A stretch of 64,000 nucleotides of DNA from Streptomyces sp. Alt3 (GTDB taxonomy: Bacteria > Actinomycetota > Actinomycetes > Streptomycetales > Streptomycetaceae), in assembly GCF_030719215.1 (NCBI RefSeq), contig NZ_CP120983.1:6014001-6078000 (forward strand). The letters run 5' to 3'. A program made the position numbers and the translations under genes. Below, one piece after another: positions 7,958 through 16,736 of the stretch; positions within the stretch are counted from its first letter, which is position 1; every line of letters starts with the position of its first letter. Below the pieces are notes generated by a model that was not told the origin of the DNA, did not search any database, and worked only from the letters and a program-made list of their open reading frames with translations.

Positions 7958-8608
7958 ATGGTCCACGTACGCCGGATCGAGCCGCTGGTCGCGGGGGAGC
8001 TGGAGCCGCGGTACGTCTGGTACACGGCGTACGGCTCCAACACGCACCTGGGCAGGCTCGCCTGCTACATCGAGGGCGGCCGGCCGCCCGGGGCCGGCAC
8101 GGTGTACCCGGGGTGCCGGGACCGGCGCCCGCCCTGCAGGTCCGTGCCCGTGGAGCTCCCGGGCGACCTCTACTTCGCCACCGAGTCGCCGGTCTGGGGC
8201 GGCGGACGGGCCTTCTACGACCCGGGCGGCGAGGGGCGGGTGTACGCCCGCGCCCACCTCGTCCCGGCCTCGCAGTTCGCGGACATCGCCGCCCAGGAGA
8301 TGTACCGGGAGCCGGGCGAGGACCTGGACCTCAGCGAGGTGCTCACCGCCGGCGTCGCCACGCTGGGGAGCGGACGTTACGAGACGCTGGTGTGCGCGGG
8401 GCGCATGGACGGGCACCCCGTACTGACCTTCACCGCCCCGTGGAGCGCCGGCGACGTGACGCCGGTGCCCCCGTCGGGCGCCTACCTGCGTCTCGTCGCC
8501 TCCGGCCTGACGGCGGCGGGCGCGTGGGACGCGGCCACCGTCGCCGCCTACCTCGCCTCCGCGCGGGGGCCGCCGGCCGGTGGTCCGACCGCGCGATCCT
8601 GGACCTGA
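7958..8608 (+). CDS. Gamma-glutamylcyclotransferase-fold protein
   Basis: 216 residues. The hallmark YTAYGSNTHLGRLACYIEGG near residue 22 is the YGSN nucleotide/gamma-glutamyl-binding loop of the cyclotransferase fold, followed by RDRRPPCRSVPVELPGDLYF and GRAFYDPGG. Some Streptomyces databases label these proteins histone deacetylase; nothing here supports that. The fold family frees 5-oxoproline from gamma-glutamyl amines or peptides. The neighbouring glnA2 makes gamma-glutamyl polyamines, suggesting but not proving a related substrate. A hairpin between the genes implies separate transcription. I could not identify the catalytic Glu with certainty. Confidence 0.75.
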   Translation: MVHVRRIEPLVAGELEPRYVWYTAYGSNTHLGRLACYIEGGRPPGAGTVYPGCRDRRPPCRSVPVELPGDLYFATESPVWGGGRAFYDPGGEGRVYARAHLVPASQFADIAAQEMYREPGEDLDLSEVLTAGVATLGSGRYETLVCAGRMDGHPVLTFTAPWSAGDVTPVPPSGAYLRLVASGLTAAGAWDAATVAAYLASARGPPAGGPTARSWT

Positions 8609-8647
8609 TCGGCTGACCGGGCGGCCGTCCGGGCGCCCCGCGGCCCG

Positions 8648-9901
8648 TCACTCGCCCCCGGCCGCCCGGGTGACGTCCGGGGCGGCGTCGGGTGCGGCCG
8701 ACGGCGCCGGGTGAACCTCCGGCTGCGCGGTGCGGCGGGTGCCGATGGCCGGGGCCAGGAAGACCGCCACGGCGACGAAGGCGAGGACGACGATCATGGC
8801 GGAGCGCAGCCCGTAGTGGTCGCCCAGGAAGCCGAGTCCGGGGGGCCCGACGAGGAACGCGATGTAACCGATCATCGCCACCAGGCTGACGCGCGCGGCC
8901 GAGTCGGGGCCCGAGTCGCCGGCCGCCGACAGGGCCACGGGGAAGCCCAGCGACGCCCCCAGCCCCCAGAACAGCACCGCGGCGCCCGCGAACACGGGGG
9001 AGTCGGCGAAGATGACGAGCGTGAGCCCGAGGGCGGCGGACAGGGCGCTGGCCCGCACGACGGGCGCGCGGCCGAAGCGGTCGATGAAGAACGCGCCGCT
9101 GAAGCGGCCGATCGTCATGGCGGCGGCGAAGCCCGCGTAGACGGCCGACCCGAGGGCGGGGTCCACGCCGTGGCCGTCGACCATGAGCAGGGGGAGCCAG
9201 TCGTTGGCGGCGCCCTCCGCAAGGGCCATGGCGAGGATGATGCCGCCGATCAGCAGCAGCTGCCTGTCCTTCCACACGGCGCTCCGGGCCGGCGCGGGTC
9301 CGCCGTCGGCCGACCGGAGCCCCTTGGTCCTGCCGACCGCGGGAGGGATGGAGCGGATGGCGTACGCGAACATCCCGGCGGTGACCACGGCTGTCGCGGT
9401 CAGGTGCCACTGCACCGGGAACTCGGTCGCGGTGAGCAGGATGCCGACGGCGGCCCCCACCACCGTGCCGAGGCTGAAGAAGCCGTGCAGGGTGGGCAGT
9501 ACGGTCCCGCCGATGAGCTGTTCGACCTCGGCGCCGTCGATGTTGACCGCGACCTCGCCACCGCCCATCCCGGCGCCGAAGAGGAACAGCCCCGCCGTGA
9601 CGGTGGGTGCGGACCCGAGCAGCGCCCCGAAGCCGACGACCACCATGCTGACGATGACCAGAGCCACCCCCACAGCCATGACCGGCCGGGTGCCGAACCG
9701 TGCCACCAGCGCTCCTGAGATCAGGATGCCGAGCATCGACCCGACGGACAGACCGAACAGGACGAGCCCCATCTCGGCCGTGGAAGCGCCCAGTTGATCC
9801 CTGATGTCGGGGGTTCGCGTCACCCACGAGGAGATCGACAGGCCGGGTATGAGGAAGAAGAGGAACAACGCCGTCCGGCGGCGACGGGTGGACAGGTCCA
9901 T
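8648..9901 (-). CDS. MFS transporter (YbjJ-like)
   Basis: 417 residues with about 12 hydrophobic helices. The opening GLSISSWVTRTPDIRDQLG and the loop ARFGTRPVM after the second helix match YbjJ/FucP-like major facilitator proteins. These are usually drug, sugar or metabolite exporters; the substrate cannot be read. It converges on the cyclotransferase-like gene. A perfect TetR-type palindrome lies about 55 bases before its ATG, yet no regulator gene is adjacent. Confidence 0.88.
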   Translation of the reverse strand: MDLSTRRRRTALFLFFLIPGLSISSWVTRTPDIRDQLGASTAEMGLVLFGLSVGSMLGILISGALVARFGTRPVMAVGVALVIVSMVVVGFGALLGSAPTVTAGLFLFGAGMGGGEVAVNIDGAEVEQLIGGTVLPTLHGFFSLGTVVGAAVGILLTATEFPVQWHLTATAVVTAGMFAYAIRSIPPAVGRTKGLRSADGGPAPARSAVWKDRQLLLIGGIILAMALAEGAANDWLPLLMVDGHGVDPALGSAVYAGFAAAMTIGRFSGAFFIDRFGRAPVVRASALSAALGLTLVIFADSPVFAGAAVLFWGLGASLGFPVALSAAGDSGPDSAARVSLVAMIGYIAFLVGPPGLGFLGDHYGLRSAMIVVLAFVAVAVFLAPAIGTRRTAQPEVHPAPSAAPDAAPDVTRAAGGE

Positions 9902-9955
9902 CAGGCACGTCTTTCACGAGAATGCGACGGGGCGGACGTCACCCCGGGCTCAGCA

Positions 9956-9969
9956 TGTACGAACGTACA
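9956..9969. promoter_or_regulatory. TetR-type operator palindrome upstream of MFS gene
   Basis: TGTACG-AA-CGTACA, 6-bp perfect arms around a 2-base centre, in the promoter region of the leftward MFS gene. The form and position fit a TetR-family operator; the cognate regulator is not next door. Confidence 0.5.
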
Positions 9970-10082
9970 CTCATGGGCCGGGCTGTGGAAGTGCGTACCG
10001 CGAGACGGAGAACGGACGCAGGACGCACGCTCGCTGGAGCGCGGCCGGGGCGCGACGTCGCCGGCCGGTGTCGGGGCGAACG

Positions 10083-10111
10083 GTCTCGGGTAGTGTGACC
10101 CCTCCCGAGAC
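10083..10111. repeat. Leader hairpin upstream of the PrmC-like gene
   Basis: Perfect arms GTCTCGGG (10083-10090) and CCCGAGAC (10104-10111) surround TAGTGT (10091-10096), which could be a -10 box. Together with the strong ribosome-binding site at 10124-10132, the 340-base gap from 9902 to 10241 looks regulatory rather than empty. Confidence 0.4.
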
Positions 10112-10137
10112 CGGGACCGACCCAGGAGGTGAGACCC

Positions 10138-10197
10138 ATTACCGCTTCAGCAGGCTGGGTGCTCACTCCTCGCCGTCGCAGGTCCGAACGGGCCTGA
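10138..10197 (+). other. Candidate AUU-initiated 19-residue leader peptide
   Basis: An ideal Shine-Dalgarno AGGAGGTGA (10124-10132) is followed not by ATG/GTG/TTG but by ATT at 10138, opening 19 codons to TGA at 10195: ITASAGWVLTPRRRRSERA. An in-frame GTG at codon 8 is too far for that site. AUU starts are rare (E. coli infC). The PrmC-like gene begins 45 bases later. This may be a leader peptide or coincidence. Confidence 0.25.
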
Positions 10198-10241
10198 GCG
10201 ATCGCGGAGCGCCCATCGGTACTTCCGAAAGGCTCCGCACC

Positions 10242-11030
10242 GTGCAGGAATTCGCCCCACAGCTCACCTTCGCCACCCTCGTCACCGCCCTTCGCGCCGC
10301 CGGCTGTGTCTTCGCCGAGGACGAGGCGGAACTCCTTCTGTCGACAGCGGCCGACCCCGCCGCACTCGCGGCCATGCTGGAGCGCCGAGTGGCCGGACAC
10401 CCGCTCGAACACGTCCTCGGCTGGGCCGAGTTCTGCGGGCTGCGCATCGCCGTGGACCCGGGGGTCTTCGTGCCCCGGCGGCGTACGGAGTTCCTCGTGC
10501 GGCAGGCCGCCGCACTCGCGCCCGACCGGGCGGTCGTGGTCGACCTCTGCTGCGGCACCGGGGCGCTCGGCCGTGCGCTCGCGTCGACGTTGCGGGACAT
10601 CGAACTGCACGCCGCCGACGTGGAACCCGCAGCCGTGCGCTGCGCCCGGCGCAACGTGGGCACGCTCGGGACCGTCCACGAGGGCGACCTCTTCGCTCCG
10701 CTGCCCCGCGCCCTGCGCGGACGGGTCGACGTCCTGCTCGCCAACGTGCCGTACGTGCCCACCGAGGACGTCGGGCTGCTGCCCGCCGAGGCCCGCATCC
10801 ACGAGCCGCTCGTCGCGCTCGACGGAGGGGGCGACGGCCTCGACGTGATGCGGCACGTCGTCGGCGAGGCGGCGGACTGGCTGGCCCCCGGCGGCAGCCT
10901 GCTGGTCGAGACGAGCGAGCGGCAGGCGCCGGTGGCCGAGGAGACGGTGCGGAGCGGCGGACTGGCCGCGCGTGTCGTCGTCTCCGAGGAGCTGTACGCC
11001 ACCGTCGTCATCGGCACCAGGCCCCGGTAG
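10242..11030 (+). CDS. PrmC-related protein glutamine-N5 methyltransferase, substrate unknown
   Basis: 262 residues. An N-terminal helical region (FATLVTALRAAGCVFAEDEA) precedes a Rossmann methyltransferase: motif I VVDLCCGTGALGRAL, acidic loop HAADVEPAAVRCARRN, and the catalytic-site motif NVPYVPTEDVGLLP. True PrmC has NPPY; NVPY marks the actinobacterial PrmC-related family with unknown substrate. The GTG at 10242 follows AAAGG by about 9 bases. It precedes glnE by 164 bases on the same strand. Confidence 0.85.
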   Translation: MQEFAPQLTFATLVTALRAAGCVFAEDEAELLLSTAADPAALAAMLERRVAGHPLEHVLGWAEFCGLRIAVDPGVFVPRRRTEFLVRQAAALAPDRAVVVDLCCGTGALGRALASTLRDIELHAADVEPAAVRCARRNVGTLGTVHEGDLFAPLPRALRGRVDVLLANVPYVPTEDVGLLPAEARIHEPLVALDGGGDGLDVMRHVVGEAADWLAPGGSLLVETSERQAPVAEETVRSGGLAARVVVSEELYATVVIGTRPR

Positions 11031-11194
11031 ACCGGGGAACGGGCCCGGGGAACCCCCTGGGCGGTACGGCGGTGTGCGTGGCCTTTGCACCGGTCGTGGC
11101 CCCGGTGAACGGGCCACGCCGCCGCTCCGGATTCATCTGCACGGGGCTAGGCTCGTAGGGCGGATATGTGCGATCGGCGGGCAGGAGACACGGG

Positions 11195-14191
11195 ATGACG
11201 ACGGTGCCGGGACGCAGGAGCAGTACGTTCACCCGCCTGCTGCGGCACGGCTTCACCGATCCGTCGGCCGCCGAACGCCTGCTCGACCTGCCCGAGCTCT
11301 CCTCCGTACGCGCCGATCCAGTCCTCTTCGACGCGCTCGGTGCGACGGCCGACCCCGATCTGGCCCTGCACGGCCTCGTGCGGCTCGTCGAGGCCGAGGA
11401 GGCCGACGAGCGGCAGATCCTGCTGGACACCCTCGTCACGGCCAAGCCGCTGCGGGACCGGCTCCTCGGCGCCCTCGGTGCCTCCGAGGCGCTCGGGGAC
11501 CATCTGGCACGGCATCCGCGCGACTGGCAGGCGCTGGTCACCTACGAGGCCACCGATCTGCACCCCGGGGTCCCCGAGTTCGAGCACATGCTCAGCGACG
11601 TCGTCGACCCGGACTCGCTGAGGGTCGCCTACCGCAGGTCCCTGCTCTCGATAGCGGCCCGTGACGTCTGCGGGACGACGGACGTCGCCGAGGTCGCCGC
11701 GGAGCTCGCCGATCTCGCGACGGCCACCCTGCGTGCGGCGCTCGCCATCGCCCGCGCCGACGCGCCCTCGGACGCCGCGCAGTGCCGTATCGCCGTCATC
11801 GCGATGGGCAAGTGCGGCGGACACGAGCTGAACTACGTCTCCGACGTCGACGTGATCTTCGTAGGCGAACCGATCGACGGCGCGGAGGAGAGCGGCGCCC
11901 TTCAGGCCGCCACCCGGCTCGTCGCCCACATGATGCGGATCTGCTCCGACACCACCGTCGAGGGCACCATCTGGCCCGTCGACGCCAACCTCCGCCCCGA
12001 GGGCCGCAACGGACCGCTGGTGCGGACCGTCTCCTCGCACCTCGCCTACTACCAGCGCTGGGCCAAGACCTGGGAGTTCCAGGCGCTCCTGAAGGCCCGG
12101 CCCGTCGCGGGCGACCCGGAGCTCGGGGCGGAGTACCTCGAAGCCGTGTCCCCGCTGGTGTGGCAGGCCGCCGACCGGGAGAACTTCGTCGGCGACGTAC
12201 AGAAGATGCGCCGGCGCGTCGTCGACAACATCCCCGTCGACCGTGTCGACCGCGAGCTCAAGCTGGGCCCCGGCGGGCTCCGGGACGTCGAGTTCGCCGT
12301 CCAGCTGCTCCAGCTGGTCCACGGGCGCAGCGACAGCACCCTGCGCGTCGGCTCCACGCTGGAGGCGCTGGGGGCACTCGCCGACGGCGGATACGTCGGC
12401 CGGGCGGACGCCGCGCAGATGGACGAGGCCTACCGCTTCCTGAGGGCCATGGAGCACCGCATCCAGCTCTACCGGCTCCGCCGCACCCACATGGTCCCCG
12501 AGGACGAGGCCGACCTGCGTCGGCTCGGGCGGTCCCTCGGGCTGCGTACGGACCCGGTCGCCGAACTGAACCGGGCGTGGCGGCGGCACGCCTCCGTCGT
12601 GCGGCGGCTGCACGAGAAGCTCTTCTACCGGCCGCTCCTGGACGCCGTGGCCCAGCTCGCCCCCGGCGAGAGCCGGCTCAGCGCCAAGGCCGCCGGTGTC
12701 CGGCTGGAGGCCCTCGGCTACGCCGATCCCGCCGCAGCGCTGCGGCACCTGGAAGCCCTGTCGTCGGGGGTCTCCCGCAAGGCCGCGATCCAGCGGACGC
12801 TGCTGCCGGTGCTGCTCGGCTGGTTCGCGGACTCCGCCGATCCGGACGCCGGGCTCCTCGGCTTCCGGCAGGTGTCCGACGCGCTCGGCAAGACCCCGTG
12901 GTACCTACGCCTCCTGCGCGACGAGGGCGCCGCCGCCGAGAACCTCGCCCGGGTCCTGTCCGCCGGCCGGCTCGCCCCGGACCTGCTGATGCGCGCCCCG
13001 GAGGCCGTCGCCATCCTCGGCGACCCCGAGGGACTGAGGCCGCGCAGCCGGGACCACCTGGAGCAGGAGGTGCTGGCCGCGGTCGGCCGTGCCCCCGGTG
13101 CGGAGGCGGCCGTCGCGGTGGCCCGCGGCGTTCGCCGGCGTGAGCTGTTCCGTACGACGGCGGCCGACATCATCGGCTCGTACGGCACCGAGGACAACCC
13201 GGCCGAGACCGACCCGGGGGCCCTGGTCGACCGGGTCGGATCCGCCGTCACCGACCTGAACGCCGCCACGCTCTCCGGGGCGCTGCGCGCCGCCGTCCGC
13301 GAGCGGTGGGGCTCCACCCTGCCGACCCGGTTCGCCGTCATCGGCATGGGCCGCTTCGGCGGGCACGAGCTGAGCTACGGCTCGGACGCGGACGTCCTGT
13401 TCGTCCACCAGCCCCGGGAGGGGGTCAGCGACGAGGAGGCCGCCCGGGCGGCGAACGCCGTCGTCGCGGAGATGCGCAGACTGCTGGAGCTGCCGACCGC
13501 CGATCCGCCTCTGCTCATCGACGCCGACCTGAGGCCGGAGGGCAAGACCGGTCCCCTCGCCCGCACCCTGAAGTCGTACGGGGCCTACTACCGGCGCTGG
13601 TCGCTGGTGTGGGAGAGCCAGGCGCTCCTGCGCGCCGAGCCCATGGCCGGCGACGGGGAGCTGGGGCGCGCGTTCGTCGAGCTCGTCGACCCGCTGCGCT
13701 ACCCGGTCGAGGGACTGGGTGACGAGGCCGTCCGGGAGATCCGGCGGCTCAAGGCGCGGATGGAGTCCGAGCGCATGCCGCGCGGCGCCGATCCGACGCT
13801 CCACACCAAGCTCGGGCGCGGCGGGCTGAGCGACGTCGAGTGGACGGTGCAGCTCATCCAGATGCAGCACGGCTGGGCGGAACCCGGCCTGCGGACCACG
13901 CGTACGCGCGAGGCGCTGGCGGCCGCGTGCGCGGCGGACCTGATCCCGGCGGAGGAGGCCCGGACCCTGGACGAGGCCTGGGTGCTGGCGTCCCGCGTGC
14001 GCAACGCGGTGATGCTGGTGCGGGGGCGGCCGGGCGACACGTTCCCCTCCAACCCGCGTGAGCTGACGGCGGTGGGCCGCTACCTCGGCTACGAGCCGGG
14101 GCACGTGGGGGACATGCTGGACGACTACCGGCGGATCACCCGGCGTGCACGGGCGGTGGTGGACGAACGGTTCTACGGAGCCTCGGGCTGA
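11195..14191 (+). CDS. glnE: Bifunctional glutamine synthetase adenylyltransferase/deadenylyltransferase
   Basis: 998 residues. Two nucleotidyltransferase halves are visible: the first with MGKCGGHELNYVSDVDVIF (about 201-219), the second with MGRFGGHELSYGSDADVLF (about 715-733); each is followed by an LRPEG motif and a helical bundle (LGPGGLRDVEFAVQLLQ and LGRGGLSDVEWTVQLIQ). Both GSDxD-type metal sites are intact. It attaches AMP to, and removes it from, a tyrosine of GSI; the glnA of this window has that tyrosine at 397. The ATG at 11195 has GGAG 8 bases upstream; a longer GTG frame lacks a site. Confidence 0.97.
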   Translation: MTTVPGRRSSTFTRLLRHGFTDPSAAERLLDLPELSSVRADPVLFDALGATADPDLALHGLVRLVEAEEADERQILLDTLVTAKPLRDRLLGALGASEALGDHLARHPRDWQALVTYEATDLHPGVPEFEHMLSDVVDPDSLRVAYRRSLLSIAARDVCGTTDVAEVAAELADLATATLRAALAIARADAPSDAAQCRIAVIAMGKCGGHELNYVSDVDVIFVGEPIDGAEESGALQAATRLVAHMMRICSDTTVEGTIWPVDANLRPEGRNGPLVRTVSSHLAYYQRWAKTWEFQALLKARPVAGDPELGAEYLEAVSPLVWQAADRENFVGDVQKMRRRVVDNIPVDRVDRELKLGPGGLRDVEFAVQLLQLVHGRSDSTLRVGSTLEALGALADGGYVGRADAAQMDEAYRFLRAMEHRIQLYRLRRTHMVPEDEADLRRLGRSLGLRTDPVAELNRAWRRHASVVRRLHEKLFYRPLLDAVAQLAPGESRLSAKAAGVRLEALGYADPAAALRHLEALSSGVSRKAAIQRTLLPVLLGWFADSADPDAGLLGFRQVSDALGKTPWYLRLLRDEGAAAENLARVLSAGRLAPDLLMRAPEAVAILGDPEGLRPRSRDHLEQEVLAAVGRAPGAEAAVAVARGVRRRELFRTTAADIIGSYGTEDNPAETDPGALVDRVGSAVTDLNAATLSGALRAAVRERWGSTLPTRFAVIGMGRFGGHELSYGSDADVLFVHQPREGVSDEEAARAANAVVAEMRRLLELPTADPPLLIDADLRPEGKTGPLARTLKSYGAYYRRWSLVWESQALLRAEPMAGDGELGRAFVELVDPLRYPVEGLGDEAVREIRRLKARMESERMPRGADPTLHTKLGRGGLSDVEWTVQLIQMQHGWAEPGLRTTRTREALAAACAADLIPAEEARTLDEAWVLASRVRNAVMLVRGRPGDTFPSNPRELTAVGRYLGYEPGHVGDMLDDYRRITRRARAVVDERFYGASG

Positions 14192-14278
14192 GGCGGAGCA
14201 CGCCCTGAGTCCCGGGAGCGTCCGCTGCCGGTGACCGGGCGGCGTCGCCCCCTCGGTAGCCGGTCCCGGCCTCCGGGC

Positions 14279-15280
14279 TCAGTCGCCGGTGGAACCCGAA
14301 TCGGCCCTGGGAGTCAGCTCGGGCGCGCGCAGGGGTGGCCGGCGCAGGGCGCGCAGGCGGCTCCGGCCCGGCCGCTGGACCCGCTTCGGCAGTCGGTGCG
14401 GCAGAGCCCCGTACCAGGCGTAGGACATCGCCACGCCGAACGTCAGGCAGGCCATACCGCCCACCGCGTCCAGCCAGAAGTGGTTCGCGGTCGCCACGAT
14501 CACCACGAGCGTGGCCACGGGGTACAGGGCGCCCAGGATCCGGGCCCACGGGGCGGAGGCCAGGGCGCAGATGGTCAGACCGCACCACAGGGACCAGCCG
14601 ATGTGCATGGACGGCATCGCCGCGTACTGGTTCGACATGTGCTTGAAGTTGCCCGAGGCCATCGAGCCCCAGGTCTGGTGCAGCATCACCGTGTCGAAGA
14701 AGCCGCCGCCGCTCATCAGCCTGGGCGGCGCCAGCGGGAAGACGTAGTAGCCGAGCAGGGCCACCGCGGTGGTGGCGAAGAGGGCCAGACGGGCTGCCGC
14801 GTAGCGGCCCGGATGCCGGCGGAACAACCAGACCAGCACACCGATGGTCACGACGAAATGGAGCGTCGCGTAGTAGTAGTTCATCGACACGATCAGCCAT
14901 GTCACCGAGTTGACGGCGTGGTTGACCGTCTGCTCGAAGGCGAGCCCCATGCTGTGTTCCAGGGACCAGATCCAGTCGGCGTTCCGCAGGGCCGCGGCCT
15001 TCTGCTCGGGAACGGCGTTGCGCACCAGCGAGTAGAGCCAGTAACTGACCGCGATCAGCAGGATCTCGAACCAGAGACGCGGGCGGCGCGGGGAGCGCAG
15101 GGAGCTGAGGGAGACGCGGATGCGCATGCGGGGCGGAACGACCGCTCTCGTGGAACCCGAGGAACCGGATGAACCGGACGCCGTCGCTCCGTCCGCGACG
15201 GGTGACGGGGTGGCCGCCGTGCGGTCTTCCTGTGTGGTCACGTGCGATTCACCCATAGGCGCAGAGTCTGCCAGATACAT
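14279..15280 (-). CDS. PAP2-family membrane phosphatase/phosphotransferase (inositol phosphotransferase-like)
   Basis: 333 residues with a disordered Ser/Thr/Gly-rich N-terminus (about 1-60) and six hydrophobic segments. The phosphatase signature is the Aur1/PAP2_3 type: AAMPSMHIGWSLW (second catalytic histidine motif) and VIVATANHFWLDAVGG (HxxxD). The first segment set has NADWIWSLEHSMGL, common in this group. It probably acts on a lipid phosphate at the outer membrane face. The ATG at 15280 has GGAGGGGG just before it; ATG at 15256 is an alternative. It converges on glnE. Confidence 0.82.
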   Translation of the reverse strand: MYLADSAPMGESHVTTQEDRTAATPSPVADGATASGSSGSSGSTRAVVPPRMRIRVSLSSLRSPRRPRLWFEILLIAVSYWLYSLVRNAVPEQKAAALRNADWIWSLEHSMGLAFEQTVNHAVNSVTWLIVSMNYYYATLHFVVTIGVLVWLFRRHPGRYAAARLALFATTAVALLGYYVFPLAPPRLMSGGGFFDTVMLHQTWGSMASGNFKHMSNQYAAMPSMHIGWSLWCGLTICALASAPWARILGALYPVATLVVIVATANHFWLDAVGGMACLTFGVAMSYAWYGALPHRLPKRVQRPGRSRLRALRRPPLRAPELTPRADSGSTGD

Positions 15281-15332
15281 CCCCCTCCGCCCGATGATCC
15301 TCCGGTCGGGTTCCGGTCGCACATCCAGCACT

Positions 15333-16376
15333 TCACCGGCGGGTGTGCCCCGGGGAGGCAGGGGCCGGACCCGATGCGGTTGAACCGCGTACGACCAGCT
15401 CGGGCATGAAGACGAACTCGCTGTGCGGAGCCGGAGTGCCACCGATCTCCTCCAGCAGGGTGCGCACCGCGGCCTGGCCCATCGCCGTCACCGGCTGCCG
15501 GATCGTGGTGAGCGGCGGATCGGTGAAGGCTATGAGGGGCGAGTCGTCGTACCCGACCACCGAGAGGTCGCGCGGGACCTCCATCGACAGCCTGCGGGCC
15601 GCGCGGATGGCGCCCAGCGCCATCATGTCGCTCGCGCACACCACCGCGGTGCACCCGCGCTCCATCAGGGCCGAGGCCGCCGCCTGCCCGCCCTCCAGCG
15701 TGTACAGGGAGTGCTGGATCAGCTCCTCCACGGCATCGGCGGTGAGTCCGAGCTGCTCCCGCATCGTGGCGTGGAACCCCTCGATCTTGCGGAGCACCGG
15801 CACGAAGCGCTTCGGTCCGACCGCCAGTCCGATGCGCTGATGTCCCAGCGCCACCAGATGCGTCACCGCGAGCCGCATCGCCGCACGGTCGTCCGGGGAG
15901 ATGAACGGCGCCTGCACCTTGGGGGAGAAGCCGTTGACCAGGACGAAGGGGACACCCTGGGCGCGCAGTTGCTCGTACCGCTGCATGTCGGCAGAGGTGT
16001 CCGCGTGCAGTCCGGAGACGAAGATGATGCCCGAGACCCCGCGGTCGACGAGCATCTCGGTGAGTTCGTCCTCGGTGGAGCCGCCCGGCGTCTGCGTCGC
16101 CAGCACCGGTGTGTAGCCCTGCCTGGTGAGCGCCTGGCCGATGACCTGGGCCAGCGCGGGGAAGATCGGGTTCTCCAGCTCGGGCGTGATCAGGCCGACG
16201 AGGCCGGCGCTGCGCCTGCGCAGCCGGACGGGGCGTTCGTAGCCGAGGACGTCGAGCGCCGCCAGGACGGATTCACGGGTGGTCGCGGCAACACCGGGCT
16301 TGCCGTTCAGTACGCGGCTGACCGTCGCTTCGCTGACCCCCGCCTGAGTTGCGATATCGGCAAGCCGTGCGGTCAT
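15333..16376 (-). CDS. malR: LacI-family maltose regulator MalR
   Basis: 347 residues: LacI helix-turn-helix at 1-25 (ARLADIATQAGVSEATVSRV), hinge LNGKPGVAATTRESVLAALD, then a periplasmic-binding-protein-like effector domain. It is divergent from malE with a 360-base shared regulatory gap holding CTTGC/GCAAG repeats, the arrangement of the Streptomyces mal locus where MalR represses malEFG until maltose is present. Its paralogue at 21712 has the same recognition-helix stretch. ATG 16376 begins exactly at the conserved start; its ribosome-binding site is weak. Confidence 0.93.
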   Translation of the reverse strand: MTARLADIATQAGVSEATVSRVLNGKPGVAATTRESVLAALDVLGYERPVRLRRRSAGLVGLITPELENPIFPALAQVIGQALTRQGYTPVLATQTPGGSTEDELTEMLVDRGVSGIIFVSGLHADTSADMQRYEQLRAQGVPFVLVNGFSPKVQAPFISPDDRAAMRLAVTHLVALGHQRIGLAVGPKRFVPVLRKIEGFHATMREQLGLTADAVEELIQHSLYTLEGGQAAASALMERGCTAVVCASDMMALGAIRAARRLSMEVPRDLSVVGYDDSPLIAFTDPPLTTIRQPVTAMGQAAVRTLLEEIGGTPAPHSEFVFMPELVVRGSTASGPAPASPGHTRR

Positions 16377-16736
16377 GGCAATGGACTGTACCGGGCGCGT
16401 GTCGGATTGCCCACCATGCGCGGGATTCGGCCGGACCGCCCCGGCCGCCGCCGTCGGACGGACCTCCCGCAGCAACATCTTGCAAGTCCTTGCGGACGGA
16501 TCCGGACCCTTGCGATCGGATGGTCCTACCGCCGCCCTGCCGGGCCTGGCCTGGCGTGGGCAGGGTGAAAGGGCTTCCGTCAAGAGGCTTGACGGCAACC
16601 TTGCGGACACGCCAATGTAACGATCAGCAGTGCTTGCAGAAATATTCCGCAAGGTCTTTCGGTCGTCTTTCATCCTTGTTACGTTCACGTCGACCCGGCG
16701 CCGCGACGGAGCGGTACGGCAGTTGAAGGAGTTCAG
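16377..16736. promoter_or_regulatory. malR-malE divergent regulatory region with repeated CTTGC motifs
   Basis: This 360-base gap holds at least five CTTGC-type elements: CTTGCAAGTCCTTGCGG near 16479-16495, CTTGCGATCGG near 16509, CTTGACGGCAACCTTGCGG near 16588-16606, and the palindrome annotated separately at 16633-16653. A possible malE promoter is TTGACG (16589-16594), 18-base spacer, CAATGT (16613-16618). CTTGCAG-like repeats are the known feature of maltose-controlled Streptomyces promoters. Confidence 0.7.
16633..16653. promoter_or_regulatory. Probable MalR operator before malE
   Basis: CTTGCAGAA-ATA-TTCCGCAAG, 9-bp arms with one mismatch, the best palindrome in the malR-malE gap. It lies just downstream of the inferred malE transcription start, as does the matching palindrome before the amylase gene. 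Confidence 0.65.

Noticed and set aside
7958..8608. Histone deacetylase identity for the YGSN protein
   Set aside because: No deacetylase metal-site motifs (HxD, D, D pattern) are present, while the YGSN loop fits the cyclotransferase fold.
10242..11030. Assignment as PrmC, the release-factor methyltransferase
   Set aside because: The active-site motif is NVPY rather than NPPY and the N-terminal domain differs; it belongs with PrmC-related proteins of unknown substrate.
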